Below, in pieces: positions 6,412-13,533 of a stretch of DNA of 13,533 nucleotides (the stretch's first letter is position 1; every line of letters starts with the position of its first letter). The position numbers and the translations under genes were made by a program. The DNA lies in the NCBI GenBank assembly GCA_003641795.1, contig QNAP01000020.1, positions 1 to 13,533 on the forward strand, in the 5' to 3' direction. The stretch comes from Thermotogae bacterium. Its GTDB lineage: Bacteria > Thermotogota > Thermotogae > UBA12178. Below the pieces are notes generated by a model. That model did no database searches and was not told the origin of the DNA. It saw only the letters and a program-made list of their open reading frames with translations.

Positions 6412-7355
6412 TACGAACCAGAGTCAACGAAATACTCGGCGTAGATTATCCCATTATTCAGGGTGGAATGGCATGGGTGGCAACACCGAAGCTGGCGGCG
6501 GCAGTTTCCAATGCTGGGGGGCTTGGTGTGGTGGGCGCTGCGGCTATGGCGCCCGATCGGCTCCGAGAGGCTATCAGAGAAACGAAAAAACTCACAGATA
6601 AACCTTTCGGTGTAAACCTCATCATGATTTCACCCTACTTCCAGCAGCAATTGGGTGTGGTGTTGGAAGAGTGGGTTCCCGTGATTACATTGGGTGCCGG
6701 TAACCCAACTCCTTACATCCCCAAGTTGAAGGAACAAGGGATAAGAGTCGCGCCGGTCGTTTCATCCGATTCCCTCGCAAGAATGGTAGAGCGTGCGGGA
6801 GCAGATCTGGTGATCACTGAAGGCATGGAATGTGGAGGGCACATAGGAGACGTCACTACCATGGTTCTCGTACCGAAGGTGGTGGATTCCGTTTCCGTAC
6901 CCGTTGTTGCAGCGGGAGGCATTGCCGACGGCAGGGGATTTCTAGCCGCCCTGGCGTTGGGAGCCGAAGGAATCCAAATGGGAACGCGGTTTGTGGCGAG
7001 TGTAGAGTGTGAAGCCCACGAAAACTACAAGAAGATGATTCTGAAAGCTTCCATCAGGGACGCGGTCGTTACCGGTGCCAAGCTTGGCCATCCCGCCCGG
7101 GTCATCAAGAACGTCTTCGCTAAGCAAGTCCAAAAACTCGAGGTGGAAGACCCCATGAAGGCTGAAGAAATCCTCGTTGGAAGCCTTCGGTGTGCTTTTC
7201 TCGAAGGTGACACCAAAAACGGTTCTTTCATGGCAGGTCAGGTAAGTGGTTTAATTGACGAAATCAAACCCGTTAAAGAGATCATAGAAGGTGTGGTTGA
7301 AGAAGCGAGAAGACTTCTTGTAAATCTCTTCGCACGATTCGGAGGTGAAGTTTGA
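6408..7355 (+). CDS. fabK: Enoyl-ACP reductase II, FMN-dependent
   Basis: Reduces enoyl-ACP in the last step of each elongation cycle, using FMN and NAD(P)H. The 315-residue protein is a TIM barrel of the nitronate monooxygenase/FabK family. It shows PIIQGGMAWVATPKLAAAVS at 15-34, AGGLGVVGAA at 36-45, the catalytic His145 in MECGGHIGD, and the FMN phosphate-binding motifs VVAAGGIADGRG and GIQMGTRF. Operon position separates it from nitronate monooxygenases, which share the fold. The ATG at 6408 overlaps the fabH-like stop (ATGA) and has GGAGG 7 nt upstream; a GTG at 6393 would precede that SD. No FabI is present in the window, so this is the only enoyl reductase seen here. Confidence 0.94.
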   Translation: MIRTRVNEILGVDYPIIQGGMAWVATPKLAAAVSNAGGLGVVGAAAMAPDRLREAIRETKKLTDKPFGVNLIMISPYFQQQLGVVLEEWVPVITLGAGNPTPYIPKLKEQGIRVAPVVSSDSLARMVERAGADLVITEGMECGGHIGDVTTMVLVPKVVDSVSVPVVAAGGIADGRGFLAALALGAEGIQMGTRFVASVECEAHENYKKMILKASIRDAVVTGAKLGHPARVIKNVFAKQVQKLEVEDPMKAEEILVGSLRCAFLEGDTKNGSFMAGQVSGLIDEIKPVKEIIEGVVEEARRLLVNLFARFGGEV

Positions 7356-8215
7356 TGACGGCATGGCTCTTTCCAGGTCAAGGTTCCCAGCAAGTGGGAA
7401 TGGGTGAGAGACTTTTTGAAAGTCAAAAGGAGTTGGTCGAACAGGCCAACGAAGCTTTGGGCTTCGATTTGAAATCGTTGATACTCAATGGCCCTGAAGA
7501 AGAGCTCAGAAAAACAGAGAATACCCAGCCGGCCATCTTTTTGGTGAGTTATCTTGCCGCCCAGGAACTTCTTAAAGCGGAGAGACCGAGCTTCCTCGCC
7601 GGACACAGTCTTGGAGAGTACACTGCCCTGGCTGTAGCAGAAGTCTTTGACTTTGCAACCGGGATCAGGCTGGTGAGGAAACGCGGCGAGCTGATGGCAA
7701 AAGCTAAAGCAGGTACGATGGCTGCAATCATAGGATTGAAGAAGGAAACCATCGAGGAGTTATTACAACAAGTCGAAGGCACAGTCGTTATCGCCAATGA
7801 GAATTCTCCTCAACAATTCGTCATAAGCGGTGAAGTTGAGGCTGTGAACAAGGCCTGCTCACTCTTAGAAAGGGCCGGAGCGAGGAGAGTAACACCTCTC
7901 AATGTTAGCGGCGCGTTCCATTCTCCGTTAATGGAAGAGGCGAAAAACCAGATAAAAAATGTCCTGCAGGGGATCGAGTTCAAGAAACCTAAGTATTCTG
8001 TTGTACAAAATGTGGTTGCCCAAAGTGTGAAGGATCCCCAGCAGATCAAGGCAAACCTCGTGGAACAGCTCACAGGCCGAGTTCGCTGGATAGAAACCCT
8101 CCAGTATCTCGGCGCGGCCGGCGTGAAGAAGTTTGTGGAAGTTGGTCCAGGGAAAGTGCTCTCAGGTTTGGTACGTAAAACTCTCAAGGGTGTCGAGATA
8201 AAACAGTTCGTCTAA
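7355..8215 (+). CDS. fabD: Malonyl-CoA:ACP transacylase
   Basis: Transfers malonyl from CoA to ACP, supplying the extender unit to FabF. The 286-residue sequence opens with WLFPGQGSQQVGMG, has the nucleophile Ser85 in GHSLGEY, the partner His189 in GAFHSPLM and the C-terminal VEVGPGKVLSGL. This is slightly shorter than the typical 300-310 residues but complete. ATG at 7355 shares one base with the fabK stop (TGATG) and GGAGGTGA lies upstream; a TTG at 7352 adds one residue and is also possible. It is the last gene of the fab operon: a 189-nt gap with a possible weak terminator and a candidate new promoter follows. ACP and FabG must be encoded elsewhere. Confidence 0.95.
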   Translation: MTAWLFPGQGSQQVGMGERLFESQKELVEQANEALGFDLKSLILNGPEEELRKTENTQPAIFLVSYLAAQELLKAERPSFLAGHSLGEYTALAVAEVFDFATGIRLVRKRGELMAKAKAGTMAAIIGLKKETIEELLQQVEGTVVIANENSPQQFVISGEVEAVNKACSLLERAGARRVTPLNVSGAFHSPLMEEAKNQIKNVLQGIEFKKPKYSVVQNVVAQSVKDPQQIKANLVEQLTGRVRWIETLQYLGAAGVKKFVEVGPGKVLSGLVRKTLKGVEIKQFV

Positions 8216-8255
8216 GAGAAAGAAGAACAAAATGAACGTCGACAATGTTGATAAC

Positions 8256-8275
8256 GGAGGGCTTCCATCCATTTT
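8256..8275 (+). terminator. Weak candidate terminator after fabD
   Basis: GGAGGG (8256-8261) can pair with CCATCC (8265-8270) across a 3-nt loop with one internal mismatch, followed by ATTTT. The stem is short for a thermophile and the T-run is only four, so this is a suggestion only. Confidence 0.2.
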
Positions 8276-8299
8276 AAGGAATTGGAAGAAGGTTAGATG

Positions 8300-8327
8300 T
8301 TGCTGCATTGTGCGCGTTTTGTAAAAT
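8300..8327 (+). promoter_or_regulatory. Candidate promoter for the DUF4914 gene
   Basis: TTGCTG (8300-8305) and TAAAAT (8322-8327) are separated by 16 bp in an AT-rich stretch about 80 nt before the GTG start. The -10 box is good (5 of 6) but the -35 box matches only the first three bases. Confidence 0.35.
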
Positions 8328-8359
8328 ATTACTTATAGAATACTCTCCAAATTTAGGAT

Positions 8360-8392
8360 CGAAGTGTGCTTCGGTTTGGGGTCTTTGCGAAG
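8360..8392 (+). promoter_or_regulatory. Leader hairpin with an alternative pairing next to the SD
   Basis: CGAAG (8360-8364) pairs with CTTCG (8369-8373) over a TGTG loop, extended by A-U and G-U pairs outside. A second CGAAG at 8388-8392 ends in the SD region (GGGAGG at 8392-8397) and could pair with the same CTTCG instead. Two exclusive stems are seen; a regulatory role is speculation, since each core is only 5 bp. Confidence 0.3.
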
Positions 8393-8404
8393 GGAGGTCG
8401 AATA

Positions 8405-10276
8405 GTGAGTAGAACCTTGGTGGAAAGGCATTTTATTCTTCCCGAAGATTTGGAGGATGTATTCGCTTCAACAGACGAGATTATTATCCCGCAAAGCAAG
8501 GAGGAGATTTTAGAACTTGCAGTGGGTGGGAAGGACTTTTTCGAAGTCGCTTACGAAGTACCGGAAAAGGGATGGATAATCGAAGCGACCGTTGCGAGGT
8601 GCAAAAATGGCCTGGCGGTTAATTTTCCGGAACCGTACATGAGAAGAAGAGACCCAAATGCTTTGGTAATAGGAGATGACAAGGACACGGACAAACCGAG
8701 ATTCAGAGAACGTTTTGGAAAAGATTTTGAACCGGTAAGGAGAGAAACCTTCGAGTGGTTGAAAACACAAAAGCTGGTCATAGTTCCTTTCATGGCTGGA
8801 GGGTACGAATACGGTTATCCAAGCCTTCTCGTTTCACCCAAGAATGCCGCGTTCTTTGCTGGAGCGCTTGCTGACTTGCAATTCTTCATTCCGAGAGATA
8901 AATTGCCAGATCATTTCAAACCGAGATGTGTAATCTATCTTGCCCCTCCCTTCCGACATACCCACTTTGGAGGAAAACAAGTGGTTGTGCACAACAGACT
9001 CGACGAACTGCACGAGATATTCTCCTACAGCCTTTATCTCGGCCCAAGTGCGAAGAAAGGAGTTTACGGTTTCCTTCTTCAAGTTGGAGAAGAGGAAGGA
9101 TGGATCACCGTTCATGGTTCAGCAGTGAGGGTTATCACGCCCTATGAAAACGTCACGGTTATAATGCATGAAGGTGCAAGTGGTGGCGGAAAGAGCGAGA
9201 TGTTAGAGCAGGTTCATAGAGAGCCTGACGGGAAGATTATCTTAGCGAAAAACATTGTCACGGGCGAGGAGATACATATCGAACTCAAAGAAAATTGTGA
9301 GCTTGAACCTGTTGCGGACGATATGATCATGTGCCACCCTAATTTGCAAAACGGTAGGAAGCTTGTCGTCAAGGACGCAGAAGATGGATGGTTTATAAGG
9401 GTAGACCATATAAGAGAGTATGGCACAGATTCCTTTCTCGAAAAGCTGACTGTCCATCCATCCGAAGATTTAATCTTTCTCAACATTGATGCCGCGCCGA
9501 GATCCACTGCGCTCATCTGGGAACACATCATGGATGAACCTGGAAAAACCTGCCCAAATCCAAGGATAGTCATGCCGAAAAGAGTCATGCCCCATGCGGT
9601 GAGCGATCCCGTGGAAATCGATATAAGAAGTTTCGGCGTGAGAACTCCTCCCTGCACGAAAGAAGAGCCGTCCTATGGCATAGTTGGTTTTCTCCAAATC
9701 CTACCCCCCGCGATTGCATGGCTTTGGCGGCTTGTAGCTCCGAGGGGCCACGCGAATCCAAGTATCACGGACACGAGAGGTATGTCCAGTGAAGGTGTCG
9801 GATCTTTCTGGCCTTTTGCAACGGGAAAGATGGTGAGACTTGCGAATCTACTTCTTGAACAGGTACTCAACACACCCGAGACAAAATACGTTCTTGTTCC
9901 AAATCAGTACATTGGTGCCTACAAAGTAGGATTCATGCCGGAATGGATTTCACGAGAGTATCTTTCACGCAGGGGAAGTGCGTGGTTCAAACCAGAACAA
10001 CTTGAACCCTCGAAATCTCCTATTCTCGGATTCACACCGAAGAGAATAAAGATCGATGGAATGCCACTCCCCAAAGAACTGATTCATCCAAATCTGCAAC
10101 CAGAAGTAGGGGAAGAGGTCTACGAAAAAGGAGAAGAAATACTCCAAGATTTCTTCGTGCGGGAACTTAGAAAGTTTCTTACACCTGATCTTCACCCACT
10201 GGGGAGAGAGATAATCCAGTGCTGTATTGACAAGGGAAAGCTATCAGATTACTTAAGTCTCATCCCCATGGCATAG
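8405..10276 (+). CDS. DUF4914 family protein with a PEP-carboxykinase-like phosphate-binding loop
   Basis: I recognise this as the uncharacterised DUF4914 family; its reaction is unknown. The protein has 623 residues, the usual family length. The N-terminal 230 or so residues have no motif I can name. Then come HEGASGGGKSE with Lys263, reminiscent of the P-loop of PEP carboxykinase and HPr kinase (GxSGxGKT), FLNIDAAP with Asp362, like the kinase-2 Asp motif of PEPCK, and SSEGVGSFWPF at 461-471. Together these suggest an ATP- or GTP-using enzyme acting on a small acid, which is inference. No signal peptide or membrane segment is seen. GTG at 8405 is chosen because GGAGG lies 7 nt upstream; the frame is open a little further, to 8366. 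It stands alone, with its own leader hairpin. Confidence 0.82.
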   Translation: MSRTLVERHFILPEDLEDVFASTDEIIIPQSKEEILELAVGGKDFFEVAYEVPEKGWIIEATVARCKNGLAVNFPEPYMRRRDPNALVIGDDKDTDKPRFRERFGKDFEPVRRETFEWLKTQKLVIVPFMAGGYEYGYPSLLVSPKNAAFFAGALADLQFFIPRDKLPDHFKPRCVIYLAPPFRHTHFGGKQVVVHNRLDELHEIFSYSLYLGPSAKKGVYGFLLQVGEEEGWITVHGSAVRVITPYENVTVIMHEGASGGGKSEMLEQVHREPDGKIILAKNIVTGEEIHIELKENCELEPVADDMIMCHPNLQNGRKLVVKDAEDGWFIRVDHIREYGTDSFLEKLTVHPSEDLIFLNIDAAPRSTALIWEHIMDEPGKTCPNPRIVMPKRVMPHAVSDPVEIDIRSFGVRTPPCTKEEPSYGIVGFLQILPPAIAWLWRLVAPRGHANPSITDTRGMSSEGVGSFWPFATGKMVRLANLLLEQVLNTPETKYVLVPNQYIGAYKVGFMPEWISREYLSRRGSAWFKPEQLEPSKSPILGFTPKRIKIDGMPLPKELIHPNLQPEVGEEVYEKGEEILQDFFVRELRKFLTPDLHPLGREIIQCCIDKGKLSDYLSLIPMA

Positions 10277-10387
10277 AAATGAAACAAACCGCTGATTTTA
10301 CTTGACCGTGTTGTAAACGAGCACACACGGGAGATGTTCGTGTCCTCTCCAATTGTTGTAATCTTTCGGTGATATCCTCTACTTGTC

Positions 10388-11665
10388 ATGAAATCCGAGA
10401 TGTTTTTAGCATCGATAGTATTCTTCGTCACCTACATTTTGTTAGCAACCGATAGGCTTCATAGAACATTAATCGTCCTGCTGGGAGCATCGTTTCTCAT
10501 GTTCTCCGGTATCTTTCACGAGCCCGCAGCAGTCTTCAAAGAATATGTGGATTTCAATACGATCTTTCTTCTATTTGGAATGATGGTTTTCGTGGGAGTT
10601 CTGAAGGAAACCGGGATTTTTGAGTACGTCGGTATCAAAGCACTGATGCTTTCCAAAGGAAATCTGCTGAGACTTTATTTTTACCTCACCACTTTAACAG
10701 CTTTGACTTCGGCGGTATTGGACAATGTCACCACCGTTATAGTGATAATCCCTATCACCCTGGCAGTCGCCGATGCCACGCGTACCGATCCAGTTCCCTT
10801 TGTCCTTGGAGAGATTTTCTCATCCAATATTGGTGGAACCGCCACTTTGGTAGGAGATCCCCCCAACATCATGATAGGTTCCGCAGCCGGGTTTTCCTTT
10901 ATGGATTTCGTTGTCAATCTTGGACCAGTGGTGCTGGCGATCTTCCTGGTAGTGAACAGCGTTATCGCCCTCGTGTTTCGTAAACAGATTAACAAAAAGG
11001 TACCTGCTGAAAAGCTCGAACATCTTGGCATTCCAATAAGCAACCCTGCAAGTTTCAAGATCGCCGTTTTTCTTATTGGAATAGTGGTAGGGTTATTCAT
11101 CTTCCAAGAATTTCTCCCTGTGGAGACTTCCTTCATCGCAATCCTGGCAGCTAGTCTTGCTTTGCTTCTTTTGAACAGACACAAGGTAGACGAATCGCTT
11201 TCCAAGGTAGAATGGGGTACTATCATATTCTTTTTTGGCCTTTTTATCGTGGTTGGTGGTCTTGAAGAAACCGGCTTTTTGGAAATTTTAGCCCGTCAGA
11301 TCGTCTCTTTAGCCAAAGGTTCCATCCAAACTGCTGAGCTGCTGATCTTGAACATTTCTGGTTTCGCTTCGGCCTTTGTTGACAACATACCTTATACCGC
11401 CACACTCATACCCACTATAGAATCCCTGAACAAGATCGATCCTGTAGCTTACTCCAATCTTGATCCCCTGTGGTGGGCCCTTTCTTTGGGAGCTTGTCTG
11501 GGTGGTAATGGTACTTCTGTGGGCGCTTCAGCTAACGTTGTGGGCCTGGCTATTCTCAAACAATACTACGGAAAAGAGATTTCCTTTATTCAATTTTTGC
11601 GCTACGGTATGTTGGTATTACTAATCAGCCTCTTTCTTTCGAGCTTGTACCTTCTTTTGTTCTGA
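10388..11665 (+). CDS. ArsB/NhaD-type ion transporter (citrate/anion transporter superfamily)
   Basis: Multi-pass membrane carrier of 425 residues with about ten to twelve hydrophobic segments. It shows the inverted-repeat design of the superfamily: FNTIFLLFGMMVFVG (56-70) is echoed by WGTIIFFFGLFIVVG (276-290), SAVLDNVTT (108-116) by SAFVDNIPY (328-336), and GGTATLVGDPPN (149-160) by GGNGTSVGASAN (372-383). The two last-named loops are the substrate-binding hairpins. Members move sodium/protons, arsenite or organic anions; no arsR, arsA or similar neighbour helps to choose, so the substrate is open. ATG at 10388 has only a distant GGTGAT (13 nt upstream) as a possible SD, unusual beside the strong sites of its neighbours; an in-frame stop at 10370 rules out a longer form, and ATG at 10400 is the alternative. 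Confidence 0.88.
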   Translation: MKSEMFLASIVFFVTYILLATDRLHRTLIVLLGASFLMFSGIFHEPAAVFKEYVDFNTIFLLFGMMVFVGVLKETGIFEYVGIKALMLSKGNLLRLYFYLTTLTALTSAVLDNVTTVIVIIPITLAVADATRTDPVPFVLGEIFSSNIGGTATLVGDPPNIMIGSAAGFSFMDFVVNLGPVVLAIFLVVNSVIALVFRKQINKKVPAEKLEHLGIPISNPASFKIAVFLIGIVVGLFIFQEFLPVETSFIAILAASLALLLLNRHKVDESLSKVEWGTIIFFFGLFIVVGGLEETGFLEILARQIVSLAKGSIQTAELLILNISGFASAFVDNIPYTATLIPTIESLNKIDPVAYSNLDPLWWALSLGACLGGNGTSVGASANVVGLAILKQYYGKEISFIQFLRYGMLVLLISLFLSSLYLLLF

Positions 11666-11945
11666 CACCATTGATAACGTTTCATTGAAGATCCAACGTC
11701 CTGTTTCCAGATTCGCACTTCATTGCCTCGTGGGATTTTGGGGCAGTTTTGCTTGAACACTTCTCCAGCACCTGTGAAATCCATAAGATTGATGCGACTC
11801 AATTCGTTAACTTCCTCCCCACATTAATAAGGATTGCGGTACAATATACAATAGCTTTGAATCCGCCTGGCTTCGAGAACGAAACGCTCAAGGTATCTAC
11901 GTGTGGTTTAGGTTTGACTTGAAACTTCGAAAGGAGGAGAGAGGA
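11666..11945. other. Intergenic region before the DHH gene
   Basis: About 280 nt with no supported gene. I see no strong terminator hairpin after the transporter. The second half holds the candidate promoter at 11824-11852 and the SD AAGGAGG (11931-11937). Confidence 0.5.
11824..11852 (+). promoter_or_regulatory. Candidate promoter of the DHH-phosphatase pair
   Basis: TTAATA (11824-11829), a 17-bp spacer and TACAAT (11847-11852), about 95 nt before the TTG start. The -10 is good, the -35 modest. The neighbouring sequence is AT-rich. Confidence 0.45.
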
Positions 11946-12926
11946 TTGAACCAATTCGACGGGATAAAACGCGCATTAGAAGATGCAAGAAAGGTGGGAG
12001 TAGTGGGACATATCATGCCTGACGGAGATTGCATCAGCTCTGTCTTGAGCGCAGGGCTTGGCCTTGAGAAACTGGGCAAAGAGGTTCGAATGATAGTAGA
12101 CTACGAAATCCCCTGGTATTACTATGAATTCGACGCTGTGGAAAGAATTCACCGCGCGGGTGCATTGCAAAACTGGGATCCGGACGTTATCCTGGTTTTG
12201 GATGCTTCCTCACCAGACAGGGTCGGAGATGTCGAAGAATTTCTCGAGAAAGCTTTGGTGCTCGTTGTGGATCATCACGCAACCAATCATGCCTTCGGTG
12301 ATTTCAATTGGGTAGACACCAAATTTGGGGCTACAGCCCAAATGGTGCTAAAACTCAACAAGGCTCTTGGGGTTTTGTACGATCCCGAACTCGCCTTGTA
12401 CAACTTCATAGGCATCGCCACGGATACTGGCTTCTTCAGATATGCTAACTCGGATGTCCAGGTATTTGAGGACGCAGCTGAACTCGTGCGGCTTGGCGCC
12501 AATCCTAATGTAGTGGCGAGTACCATCTTGGAAAACAAGAAACTCGAACAGCTGGGACTTTTCTGTGAGGTGGTCCACGGACTGAAAATAGAGTGTGATG
12601 GTCTGTTGGCTTACTCTGCCATCCCTTGGAATGCCTTTGAGAAACGGGGGCTTTCCGAATCAGATGCCGCGGGATTTGTGGGAGAAATGCGGGCCATTCG
12701 TGGTGTTGAAGTGGCCGTGCTCTTCAGCGAGTCGAAAGAGGGAGAGATTCACGTGAGCATGCGTTCGAAGAAGTGGTTCGACTTGACGGAAACGGCGGTT
12801 CATTTTGGAGGTGGAGGACATCCTCGAGCGGCTGGCTTCACGGTGAAAGCAGGAGAGGCCTCCCTCGCCGAAGTGGTGGAAAGCACTGTACAGTATTTAA
12901 AGATACGACTGACGCAAAGAGGATGA
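11946..12926 (+). CDS. DHH/DHHA1 phosphoesterase (NrnA-like nanoRNase / pAp or pApA phosphodiesterase)
   Basis: Metal-dependent phosphoesterase of 326 residues. Members of this stand-alone class degrade short oligonucleotides, remove phosphate from pAp, or hydrolyse pApA and cyclic di-AMP. The DHH domain has GHIMPDGDCIS (His22, Asp26, Asp28), VLDASSPD (Asp86), VVDHH (109-111) and ATDTGFF (Asp160), the full metal-ligand set. The DHHA1 domain ends with GGGGHPRAAG at 288-297, which holds the substrate phosphate. The start is TTG at 11946, chosen because AAGGAGG sits 8 nt upstream; the in-frame GTG at 11901 would place that SD inside the gene and add 15 residues that look non-native. It is followed 3 nt later by the phosphatase gene, suggesting one transcript. 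Which nucleotide it prefers cannot be read from sequence. Confidence 0.9.
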   Translation: MNQFDGIKRALEDARKVGVVGHIMPDGDCISSVLSAGLGLEKLGKEVRMIVDYEIPWYYYEFDAVERIHRAGALQNWDPDVILVLDASSPDRVGDVEEFLEKALVLVVDHHATNHAFGDFNWVDTKFGATAQMVLKLNKALGVLYDPELALYNFIGIATDTGFFRYANSDVQVFEDAAELVRLGANPNVVASTILENKKLEQLGLFCEVVHGLKIECDGLLAYSAIPWNAFEKRGLSESDAAGFVGEMRAIRGVEVAVLFSESKEGEIHVSMRSKKWFDLTETAVHFGGGGHPRAAGFTVKAGEASLAEVVESTVQYLKIRLTQRG

Positions 12927-12929
12927 AGG

Positions 12930-13529
12930 GTGGAACCGAACATGATCGTTGGAATGATCAGACACGGTGAGACGAATGCTAACCGGGATGAAATTGTTCA
13001 AGGAAGGTTAGATATCCATGGCTTGACGAAGCGGGGTAGGCAGCAAATAGAACGGCTGGCTCAATACATAGGTGAGCTGGGAATACCTTTCAGGTGGATA
13101 TACAGCAGTCCATCCAGACGAGCGAGGGAAACAGCGGAAATTCTGTCATACGTACTGGGGTTGCAGGTGGAATACGACACCAGCTTGCTGGAAATGGACT
13201 TTGGTAAATTGGAGGGGTTGCCCTACTCAGAAGTGTACAAAAGAAAAGATTTTCGAACAATGGCGGAACGCTTTTCTCAGTATAGAGCGCCGGGTGGAGA
13301 GCGATCTGTGGACGTTCAACAGCGCATGGTGAACTTTCTTGAACAACTTCGGGTGAACACTCTCATCGTTTCCCATGCGATCGCTATAGCCACTGTTCTC
13401 TGCTGGATAAAGGATCTCAGCCTGGACCACGTTTGGGAGCAGAATGTAGGTAACGGCCACCTCTACCTTTTGGAGAAGAAGGGCGGAAGGTTCACAATAA
13501 TAAAAGGGTACGATGCTTTGATCGGCTAA
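12930..13529 (+). CDS. Histidine phosphatase family (phosphoglycerate-mutase-like) protein
   Basis: Phosphatase with a covalent phospho-histidine step; members of the branch act on sugar phosphates, phosphoserine, alpha-ribazole phosphate or nucleotides. The 199-residue protein begins with GMIRHGET, with catalytic Arg11-His12-Gly13, then YSSPSRRARETAE at 58-70 with the second phosphate-binding Arg, Glu88 in LLEMDFGKLEG as likely acid, and His149 in IVSHAIAI. The length fits cofactor-independent phosphatases rather than the longer glycolytic mutase. GTG at 12930 is chosen because GAGG lies 7 nt upstream; ATG at 12942 is an alternative that would remove four residues. It lies 3 nt after the DHH gene. 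The substrate is unknown; partnership with a nucleotide-degrading enzyme hints at a nucleotide product, but that is weak. Confidence 0.9.
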   Translation: MEPNMIVGMIRHGETNANRDEIVQGRLDIHGLTKRGRQQIERLAQYIGELGIPFRWIYSSPSRRARETAEILSYVLGLQVEYDTSLLEMDFGKLEGLPYSEVYKRKDFRTMAERFSQYRAPGGERSVDVQQRMVNFLEQLRVNTLIVSHAIAIATVLCWIKDLSLDHVWEQNVGNGHLYLLEKKGGRFTIIKGYDALIG

Positions 13530-13533
13530 GGAG
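13528..13533 (+). promoter_or_regulatory. Shine-Dalgarno sequence of a gene beyond the window
   Basis: AAGGAG overlaps the TAA stop of the phosphatase gene and ends the window. In this genome such a site normally precedes a start codon by 5-9 nt, so the operon probably continues. Confidence 0.5.

Noticed and set aside
8297..8338. 13-codon reading frame (MLLHCARFVKYYL) before the DUF4914 gene
   Set aside because: The SD is poor, there is no run of one amino acid that would suggest attenuation, and it overlaps the candidate promoter.
10315..10345. Possible hairpin between the DUF4914 and transporter genes (ACACG / CGTGT)
   Set aside because: Only five Watson-Crick pairs, and no T-run follows; not enough for a terminator call.
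11602..11802. 66-codon minus-strand frame after the transporter gene
   Set aside because: It ends inside the transporter gene in antisense, has no SD or family resemblance.

Overview
The window looks like chromosomal DNA of a member of the Thermotogota, probably near Thermotoga or Pseudothermotoga. This is inferred from gene content (a FabK-type enoyl reductase and a DegV gene inside a fatty-acid operon, a stand-alone DHH/DHHA1 hydrolase, a DUF4914 protein), strong GGAGG ribosome sites, tight gene packing and frequent GTG/TTG starts. No database search was possible, so the taxonomic call is a judgement.

Minus strand, 1-2660: a metal-uptake operon read right to left as fur/zur, znuA, znuC, znuB, with znuB cut by the window edge. 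The genes overlap or nearly touch. A 19-bp palindrome of the 9-1-9 Fur-family type touches the predicted -10 box, which suggests autoregulation by the first gene. The ligand set read from the binding protein (three His plus Asp) favours zinc over manganese.

Plus strand, 2969-8215: a type II fatty-acid synthesis operon, fabF - degV - fabZ - fabH-like - fabK - fabD, with SD sequences placed in the preceding gene and overlaps of 0-4 nt. FabD supplies malonyl-ACP, FabF condenses, FabZ dehydrates and FabK reduces. The ketoreductase FabG and ACP are not in the window. The FabH-like gene is the surprise: its nucleophilic Cys is replaced by Phe while the active-site His and Asn remain, and its natural start codon is one base out of frame, on a G-GGG-TAA string where a -1 slip would restore the full N-terminus. 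The divergent 360-bp region before fabF carries nested inverted repeats.

Plus strand, 8405-13529: a large DUF4914 protein with a phosphate-loop motif recalling PEP carboxykinase; an ArsB/NhaD-type membrane transporter; then a promoter followed by a DHH/DHHA1 phosphoesterase (NrnA-like) and a histidine phosphatase that form a pair. The last six bases (AAGGAG) look like the ribosome site of a further gene. No tRNA, rRNA, CRISPR array, insertion sequence or prophage gene was recognised.
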